A DNA stretch of 64,000 nt from Pseudoalteromonas carrageenovora IAM 12662 (GTDB lineage Bacteria; Pseudomonadota; Gammaproteobacteria; Enterobacterales; Alteromonadaceae). Below the pieces are notes generated by a model. It saw only the letters and a list, made by a program, of their open reading frames with translations. It did no database searches and was not told where the DNA came from. Position numbers and translations under genes: made by a program. This document shows, piece after piece, positions 58,537 to 64,000 of the stretch (position 1 is the stretch's first letter; each line of letters starts with the position of its first letter). The stretch is taken from contig NZ_LT965928.1 in NCBI RefSeq assembly GCF_900239935.1, positions 3,243,520-3,307,519 on the forward strand. The letters run 5' to 3'.

Positions 58537-58806
58537 ATGGACATACTTAATAGTAATGGAATTACTTTCTTTGCGGTGCTTGTAACCATAGTATCGGCAT
58601 TGCTGCTTTTAATTATTTGGCTTTTGTTAAAAATGATAGTGTGGGGAAAAAGCATGCCTAAAGGCGCTTATTTATTCTTAGCGTTTTTCCCGCTTATTTC
58701 ACTGATGCCTATTCCGCCACCTACCTACGAAAATGTACAAAAGGCGAAGCAAGAGCAAAGAAAACGTAAAGAAGACTCAGGCGATGCACCGGATGAAGAA
58801 ATATAA
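58537..58806 (+). CDS. Hypothetical two-helix membrane protein
   Basis: An 89-residue protein with two predicted membrane helices (about 9-35, FFAVLVTIVSALLLLIIWLLL, and 42-58, LFLAFFPLISLMP) and a charged C-terminal tail (QKAKQEQRKRKEDSGD). No family recognised. Its start lacks a strong Shine-Dalgarno sequence but the frame is compact and intact. It stands between groEL and the VOC gene on the same strand with its own spacers. Confidence 0.65.
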   Translation: MDILNSNGITFFAVLVTIVSALLLLIIWLLLKMIVWGKSMPKGAYLFLAFFPLISLMPIPPPTYENVQKAKQEQRKRKEDSGDAPDEEI

Positions 58807-58885
58807 TCTCCAAATACATTACAGCCCTACACAAAGCACACAATGATATGTAAAAATGCGCAGCAACACAGTCAGGGAGTTATTT

Positions 58886-59284
58886 ATGTCAGGTATAAAA
58901 CAGCATATTGGTAGTATTGCTTTAGTCGTAAAAGATTATGATGAAGCTATTGAATTTTACACTAAGAAATTAAGCTTTGAATTAGTCGAAGACACTGATT
59001 TAGGTGAAGGTAAACGTTGGGTGCTAATTACACCGCCGCAGTCAAATGGTACGCATATACTACTTGCTCAAGCCACTGAACAAGATCAAGTAAGTGCCAT
59101 TGGCAACCAAGCTGGTGGTCGTGTTTGGCTATTTTTACATACTAACGATTTTTGGCGTGATTATGAAAACATGTTAGCAAACGGGGTTGTCTTTAATGAA
59201 CAACCCCGTAATGAACCTTACGGGACGGTTGCTGTTTTTGAAGATTTATACGGTAATAAGTGGGATTTAATTCAACAGAAATAG
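58886..59284 (+). CDS. VOC (glyoxalase/bleomycin-resistance fold) family protein
   Basis: Cytosolic 132-residue protein of the vicinal-oxygen-chelate fold: two beta-alpha-beta-beta-beta modules, from HIGSIALVVKDYDEAIEFY to GTVAVFEDLYGNKWDLIQ. Metal ligands would be His 7 and a C-terminal acidic residue. ATG 58886 is chosen because AGGGAG lies 7 nt upstream; the longer reading from 58856 adds no homologous residues. Close to lactoylglutathione-lyase-like proteins of unknown substrate. Confidence 0.85.
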   Translation: MSGIKQHIGSIALVVKDYDEAIEFYTKKLSFELVEDTDLGEGKRWVLITPPQSNGTHILLAQATEQDQVSAIGNQAGGRVWLFLHTNDFWRDYENMLANGVVFNEQPRNEPYGTVAVFEDLYGNKWDLIQQK

Positions 59285-59289
59285 AAAGC

Positions 59290-60756
59290 TTAATTTATTA
59301 ACGCTCTAACTATTTTAAATAAATCGGAGGGTAGCATACCTCGCTGCCCTTCTCGCTCACTGGCGATATCACCGGCTTTAGCGTGCAGTGTTACGCCATA
59401 GCGCGCTGCTTCATCAACATTTAAACCTTGAGCCAGTAAGGCACCAATAATACCAGTTAGTACATCGCCACTACCACCCACGGCCAGTGCCGGATTGCCG
59501 TCCTCACACACCCATGCGTGCTCAGCATTATCAATTAAGGTACCTGCGCCTTTTAATACGCACGTAGCGTTATAGCGCTTTGCACATAGGCGAGCATTTT
59601 CAAACCTATTAGACTCAATTTCTTGTGTCGTTGTACTTAATAGCCTTGATGCTTCTCCAGGGTGTGGCGTAAGTATACATCGCTCTAACATGTATGATGA
59701 AGCTTGCTTAGCCAGTAAGTTAAGGGCATCTGCATCTATAACTAATGGCATTTTATTATTTTGGCAATATTGCATTACTTCATCGAACGTTTGTTGTGCC
59801 CATTCGTCCTGCCCAAGCCCTGGCCCTATTACCACACTGCTAGCCCATTCAAGCGCTTCTTGTAAATAGGCACTGCTTACCATTAATTCTGGCCTACCAA
59901 TGCTTACAGGCGCTATAGAGCTTGAATGTGTATATACTCTTACCATACCAGCACCTGCTCTAAGTGCAGCTTCGCTGGTTAATCTAATTGCTCCGGCAGT
60001 ACCTTCATTTCCGCCTACACAGAGTAGTTTGCCATGAGTTCCTTTATGACTATTTTGGCTTCGCGCACCAAGCTTTTTAAAACTATTAATATTTATAAGT
60101 GTACCGCTTGAAGCTGCGAGCTCAAAAAATGCAGTTCCAATATTTAGATCGTCAAATATTAACTGCCCGCAATGTTGTTTACCTATAGCCGTTGTCAGCC
60201 CCTGCTTAATACCAACAAAGGTCATTGTTTTACTTGCTTGTATAGCAATATCTAAAGGTTGGCCAGTATCAGCGCTGATACCTGAAGGCACATCTATACT
60301 CAATACAGGTTTATTACAGGCATTAATTTCATTAATAATTTTAGCAAAATTATCGCGTACTGAGCTTGTAATCCCAGTACCTAACATTGCATCTATAATT
60401 AAATCACTACGGTTTAATAACTCACTCGTATAAGCATTAACTTCACCGCCTTCATCACGCCACAAGTTAGACGCTTTTGCTGCATCTCCTGTTAGTGCTT
60501 GCTCAGGGTTAACGGCACACAAAGTCACCAGCTTACCCGCTTGCTTAATTAGGCTCGCGGTAATATAACCATCTCCAGCGTTATTACCTTGTCCCACAAT
60601 CACCAAGGTATGCTCAGCATTAAACTCTTTCCAGACATTGAATACAGCCTCCCCTGCGCGCTGCATGAGAGTAAATAACTCACAATGACTATTTTTAGCA
60701 GCAAGAGCCTCGTTATCCCTAACTTCTTTTGCGGTAAATATTCGTTTATTTAGCAT
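59290..60756 (-). CDS. nnr: Bifunctional NAD(P)HX epimerase/dehydratase
   Basis: Repairs hydrated NAD(P)H. N-terminal YjeF_N epimerase domain (about 1-215) with VIVGQGNNAGDGYI and IDVPSGISADTG. C-terminal ADP-dependent dehydratase of ribokinase-like fold (about 228-488) with CVGGNEGTAGAIRL, VIDADALNLLA, LTPHPGEASRL and the anion-hole GGSGDVLTGI. 488 residues, full length. In E. coli it heads the tsaE-amiB-mutL cluster; here it has moved next to the VOC gene, converging on it with a 5-bp gap. Confidence 0.97.
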   Translation of the reverse strand: MLNKRIFTAKEVRDNEALAAKNSHCELFTLMQRAGEAVFNVWKEFNAEHTLVIVGQGNNAGDGYITASLIKQAGKLVTLCAVNPEQALTGDAAKASNLWRDEGGEVNAYTSELLNRSDLIIDAMLGTGITSSVRDNFAKIINEINACNKPVLSIDVPSGISADTGQPLDIAIQASKTMTFVGIKQGLTTAIGKQHCGQLIFDDLNIGTAFFELAASSGTLININSFKKLGARSQNSHKGTHGKLLCVGGNEGTAGAIRLTSEAALRAGAGMVRVYTHSSSIAPVSIGRPELMVSSAYLQEALEWASSVVIGPGLGQDEWAQQTFDEVMQYCQNNKMPLVIDADALNLLAKQASSYMLERCILTPHPGEASRLLSTTTQEIESNRFENARLCAKRYNATCVLKGAGTLIDNAEHAWVCEDGNPALAVGGSGDVLTGIIGALLAQGLNVDEAARYGVTLHAKAGDIASEREGQRGMLPSDLFKIVRALIN

Positions 60757-60944
60757 GAGGACACCGGACTCCTTTAATAAGTGACACTTTACCTTATCAA
60801 ATACACATATCTAGGGGCTAGCTTTGTGAGCTTTTTTAATCGGGATTAATTCGTTTATTAAAGTGCACTACAGGTAGAGTAATTATCGGGGTCAGATCAT
60901 TTTACTAATAACTGATAGTTGAAAACTAAACGCTTTTCTTCAGA
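60757..60944. other. Upstream region of nnr
   Basis: Non-coding; must carry the nnr promoter on the minus strand. I see no hairpin, tRNA or small open frame of note. Together with the repeat block that follows it makes a 526-bp stretch without a functional gene. Confidence 0.5.
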
Positions 60945-61282
60945 CATTAAAAAACCCGAGGCTAAGCTCGGGTTTTTTTAGTATTAATTAACTTAAAAGT
61001 TAACTATTACTCTACGATAGTTGCTACAAAGCACCTACATCTAAGGTAAGAGCGCCACCTTCATGTAAGCTAAATTTCAGGCATTAAAAAACCCGAGACT
61101 AAGCTCAGTTTTTTTTTTAGTATTAATTAACTTAAAAGTTAACTATTACTCGTTGAGCGTTGCTAAAAAGCACCTACATCTAAGGTAAGAGCGCCACCTT
61201 CATGTAAGCTAAATTTTAGGCATTAAAAAACCCGAGACTAAGCTCGGGTTTTTTTAGTATTAATTAACTTAAAAGTTAACTA
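60945..61282 (-). repeat. Tandem repeats of the tuf terminator and decayed tuf 3' end
   Basis: The tuf 3' region occurs three times in a row: units start (CATTAAAAAA) at 60945, 61082 and 61221, periods 137 and 139 bp. Each has the CCCGAG-CTCGGG terminator, a TTAACTTAAAAGTTAACTATTAC block containing the tuf stop position (61007, 61144 and the real 61283) and, in the first two, a 60-80-bp remnant of the tuf coding end (GATAGTTGCTACAA, GCACCTACA, GCCACCTTCA shared with tuf). The middle copy is most worn: its terminator arm reads CTCAGT and its remnant CGTTGAGCGTTGC. Confidence 0.9.
61225..61255 (-). terminator. Terminator of tuf (str operon end)
   Basis: CCCGAG / CTCGGG with a six-base loop, A6 on the left (U6 in minus RNA), 28 bp past the tuf stop. 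The copy at 60951-60979 keeps a full stem; the copy at 61087-61118 is broken. Confidence 0.92.
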
Positions 61283-62467
61283 TTACTCTACGATAGTTGC
61301 TACAACACCAGCACCTACAGTACGGCCACCTTCACGGATAGCGAAACGAAGACCTTCATCCATCGCGATTGGCGCGATTAGAGTTACTGTCATCTTAACG
61401 TTATCACCAGGCATTACCATTTCTACGCCATCTGGTAACTGTACGTCACCTGTTACGTCAGTTGTACGGAAGTAGAACTGTGGACGGTAACCTTTGAAGA
61501 ATGGAGTATGACGACCACCTTCATCTTTAGAAAGTACGTATACTTCTGAAGTGAATGTAGTGTGTGGCTTGATTGAACCAGGCTTAGCTAGTACTTGACC
61601 ACGTTCAACGTCTTCACGCTTAGTACCACGTAGAAGTGCACCAATGTTCTCACCAGCACGACCTTCGTCAAGAAGCTTACGGAACATTTCAACACCAGTA
61701 CAAGTAGACTTAGTAGTCTCTTTGATACCAACGATTTCAACTTCGTCATTCACGTTGATGATACCCGCTTCAACACGGCCAGTTACAACTGTACCACGAC
61801 CTTGAATTGAGAAAACATCTTCGATAGGCATGATGAATGGCTTATCGATGTCACGCTCTGGCTCTGGAATGTAAGAATCTAGTGCTTCTGCAAGCTCTAC
61901 GATTTTAGCTTCCCATTGCTCTTCGCCTTCAAGTGCTTTAAGTGCAGAACCTTGAATTAGTGGTAAATCATCACCTGGGAAGTCGTACTCAGAAAGAAGT
62001 TCACGAACTTCCATTTCTACTAGCTCAAGTAGCTCTTCGTCATCAACCATGTCACATTTGTTCATGAATACGATGATGTAAGGTACGCCAACTTGGCGAG
62101 AAAGTAGGATGTGCTCACGAGTTTGTGGCATAGGGCCGTCAGTCGCAGCTACTACTAAGATAGCGCCGTCCATTTGAGCAGCACCAGTGATCATGTTTTT
62201 AACATAATCGGCGTGACCAGGACAATCTACGTGTGCGTAGTGACGAGTTGGCGTATCGTACTCAACGTGAGAAGTTGAGATTGTGATACCACGCTCGCGC
62301 TCTTCTGGAGCGTTATCGATTGATGCGAAATCTTTAGCAACACCGCCGTATACTTTTGCAAGTACGTTAGTGATTGCTGCAGTTAGTGTAGTTTTACCGT
62401 GGTCAACGTGGCCGATTGTACCAACGTTTACGTGCGGTTTTACGCGTTCAAACTTTTCTTTTGCCAT
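61283..62467 (-). CDS. tuf: Elongation factor Tu
   Basis: GTPase delivering aminoacyl-tRNA to the ribosome. 394 residues: P-loop [13 protein letters not shown], switch [22 protein letters not shown], and the usual EF-Tu end [14 protein letters not shown]. Directly after fusA (62-bp gap), so this is the tufA copy of the str operon. Confidence 0.99.
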   Translation of the reverse strand: MAKEKFERVKPHVNVGTIGHVDHGKTTLTAAITNVLAKVYGGVAKDFASIDNAPEERERGITISTSHVEYDTPTRHYAHVDCPGHADYVKNMITGAAQMDGAILVVAATDGPMPQTREHILLSRQVGVPYIIVFMNKCDMVDDEELLELVEMEVRELLSEYDFPGDDLPLIQGSALKALEGEEQWEAKIVELAEALDSYIPEPERDIDKPFIMPIEDVFSIQGRGTVVTGRVEAGIINVNDEVEIVGIKETTKSTCTGVEMFRKLLDEGRAGENIGALLRGTKREDVERGQVLAKPGSIKPHTTFTSEVYVLSKDEGGRHTPFFKGYRPQFYFRTTDVTGDVQLPDGVEMVMPGDNVKMTVTLIAPIAMDEGLRFAIREGGRTVGAGVVATIVE

Positions 62468-62529
62468 CTTAAAAAATTCCTAATTAAGAAATTAAAGCCT
62501 GACTCACTATTGAGCCAGACAAGCTAAAA

Positions 62530-64000
62530 TCATATTACAGCGCGAGCTGAAATTATTGTATCTGCAACATTTTTAGAGGCTTCAGCGTACTTCAAAAACT
62601 CCATAGAGTATGAGGCACGGCCCTGTGTTGCAGATCGTAAAGCAGTTGCATAACCAAACATTTCAGAAAGAGGAACTTGTGCATTAATTTGCTTAAGTCC
62701 ACCTATAGCATCTTCCATGCCTTCGATCATGCCGCGACGACGATTAAGGTCGCCAACTACATCACCCATGTTTGAGTCAGGAGTGATTACTTCAACCTTC
62801 ATCATTGGCTCTAATAATACAGGGTCAGCTTCTAGCGCCCCATTTCTCATTGCCATTGAACCTGCTACTTTAAATGCCATTTCATTCGAGTCTACATCAT
62901 GGAATGAACCATCATATAAAGTCGCTTTAACGCCAAGTAATGGGTAGCCTGCCAGTACACCTTGAGACATTTGCTCTTGGAGACCTTTGTCTACCGCAGG
63001 GATAAATTCTTTAGGAACAGAACCACCTACCGTTTCGTTAACGAACTCGTAAATTGGTGCTTCATCATCCGAAATATCCATCGGCTCAAGTTTAACCCAG
63101 ACGTGACCATATTGACCACGACCACCTGATTGACGTATAAACTTACCTTCAACTTTAACAGTTGAACGAATAGCTTCTCGGTATGCAACCTGCGGCTTAC
63201 CAACGTTACATTCAACACTGAATTCACGTTTCATACGGTCGACAATGATATCTAGGTGAAGTTCACCCATGCCAGAGATTATAGTCTGGCCTGATTCTTC
63301 GTCAGTTTGTACGCGAAAAGAAGGATCTTCTGCCGCTAGTTTACCTAGCGCGATACCCATCTTATCTTGGTCAGCGATTGTGCGAGGCTCAACCGCAACA
63401 GAGATAACTGGTTCAGGGAATTCCATACGCTCAAGCGTAATAATAGAATTCGGATCACACAGTGTTTCACCTGTTGTTACGTCTTTAAGACCAATAGCTG
63501 CCGCGATGTCGCCTGCGTAAACTTCTTTGATCTCTTCACGTGAGTTTGAATGCATCTGTACGATACGGCCAAGTCGCTCACGCTTACTTTTAACTGGGTT
63601 ATAAACCGCGTCACCCTGTTTAACAGTACCAGAGTAAACACGGAAAAAGGTTAAAGTGCCAACAAACGGGTCTGTTGCAATCTTAAATGCGAGTGCAGCA
63701 AACGGCGCTTTATCATCAGCTGGACGTTCTTCCTCAGTACCATTTTCTAAGATACCTTGGATTTGTTTCACTTGTGTTGGTGCTGGCATGTACTCAACAA
63801 CGCCATCAAGCACAGCTTGAACGCCTTTGTTTTTAAATGCGCTACCACACGTTATTGGAACAATCTCGTTCGCTAATGTGCGTTGACGTAAAGCAGATTT
63901 TATCTCTGCTTCACTTAACTCTTCACCTTCTAAGTACTTATCCATTAGTTCTTCAGAGGCTTCAGCTGCACTTTCAACTAAATGAGAGTGCCATTCTTCA
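62530..64000 (-). CDS. fusA: Elongation factor G (5' end outside window)
   Basis: Translocation GTPase. The frame is open to the window edge (upstream residues [20 protein letters not shown] match EF-G domain I). The visible part covers the end of domain I and domains II to [35 protein letters not shown] in domain III, and [13 protein letters not shown] in domain IV. About 490 of roughly 700 residues are in view. The ATG at 63945 is internal. Confidence 0.98.
   Translation of the reverse strand, partial: EEWHSHLVESAAEASEELMDKYLEGEELSEAEIKSALRQRTLANEIVPITCGSAFKNKGVQAVLDGVVEYMPAPTQVKQIQGILENGTEEERPADDKAPFAALAFKIATDPFVGTLTFFRVYSGTVKQGDAVYNPVKSKRERLGRIVQMHSNSREEIKEVYAGDIAAAIGLKDVTTGETLCDPNSIITLERMEFPEPVISVAVEPRTIADQDKMGIALGKLAAEDPSFRVQTDEESGQTIISGMGELHLDIIVDRMKREFSVECNVGKPQVAYREAIRSTVKVEGKFIRQSGGRGQYGHVWVKLEPMDISDDEAPIYEFVNETVGGSVPKEFIPAVDKGLQEQMSQGVLAGYPLLGVKATLYDGSFHDVDSNEMAFKVAGSMAMRNGALEADPVLLEPMMKVEVITPDSNMGDVVGDLNRRRGMIEGMEDAIGGLKQINAQVPLSEMFGYATALRSATQGRASYSMEFLKYAEASKNVADTIISARAVI

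Overview
This 64-kb window looks like a chromosomal segment of a marine gammaproteobacterium of the Alteromonadales, most probably Pseudoalteromonas. The reasons are low GC (about 40% by eye), a polar-flagellar Na+-motor gene (motX) beside purA as in Vibrio, RlmJ and MltD, and the gammaproteobacterial order tsaE-amiB-mutL-miaA-hfq-hflX-hflK-hflC-purA. The genus call is recognition from memory, not a search. No integrase, transposase, phage gene, rRNA operon or CRISPR array was seen.

Left part (1-27.8 kb). The window opens inside ppk1, followed by ppx (polyphosphate synthesis and breakdown). A minus-strand copper/silver efflux operon comes next: a Met/His/Cys-rich secreted protein, a CusC-like outer-membrane factor that is out of frame at one point, CusB with a fused CusF-like domain, and CusA. 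Upstream of it lie a PqiA-type membrane protein and an EAL-HDOD signalling protein. Then come a periplasmic binding protein, yjdM, a YbaY-META lipoprotein, rlmJ, a TIGR02449-zapA pair (cell division), a secreted metallo-beta-lactamase-fold hydrolase, mltD and an SlyD-like isomerase. A small sugar-acid catabolic locus follows: SDR plus lactonase on the plus strand, facing a dehydratase plus class II aldolase on the minus strand. After that are cytochrome c, a YaiL-like protein, an MFS transporter, an Ala-tRNA(Pro) deacylase homologue and a lipoprotein.

Middle part (27.9-40.7 kb). An isolated tRNA-Ala(TGC) precedes a three-gene signalling unit: a PotD-like binding protein, a hybrid histidine kinase (HisKA, HATPase, pseudo-receiver, receiver, Hpt) and a REC-PAS-GGDEF-EAL protein. 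The layout suggests periplasmic ligand sensing passed to cyclic-di-GMP. It is followed by proB-proA, an 838-bp spacer with a possible 56-codon gene, a CPA-type cation/proton antiporter with a C-terminal nucleotide-binding domain, and motX.

Right part (40.8-64 kb). This is core housekeeping: purA, hflC, hflK, hflX, hfq, miaA, mutL, amiB, tsaE, accC, accB, aroQ, dsbD and cutA on the minus strand; fxsA, groES and groEL (sigma-32 promoter visible), a two-TM protein and a VOC protein on the plus strand; then nnr, tuf and the 3' two-thirds of fusA on the minus strand. Downstream of tuf the terminator and a decayed piece of the tuf 3' end are repeated in tandem.

The best candidates for follow-up are the binding-protein/hybrid-kinase/c-di-GMP triad, the A AAA AAC frameshift in the cus outer-membrane gene, the CusB-CusF fusion with altered metal ligands, the nested 72-bp palindrome after cusA, the tuf 3'-end tandem repeats and two possible small genes in spacers.
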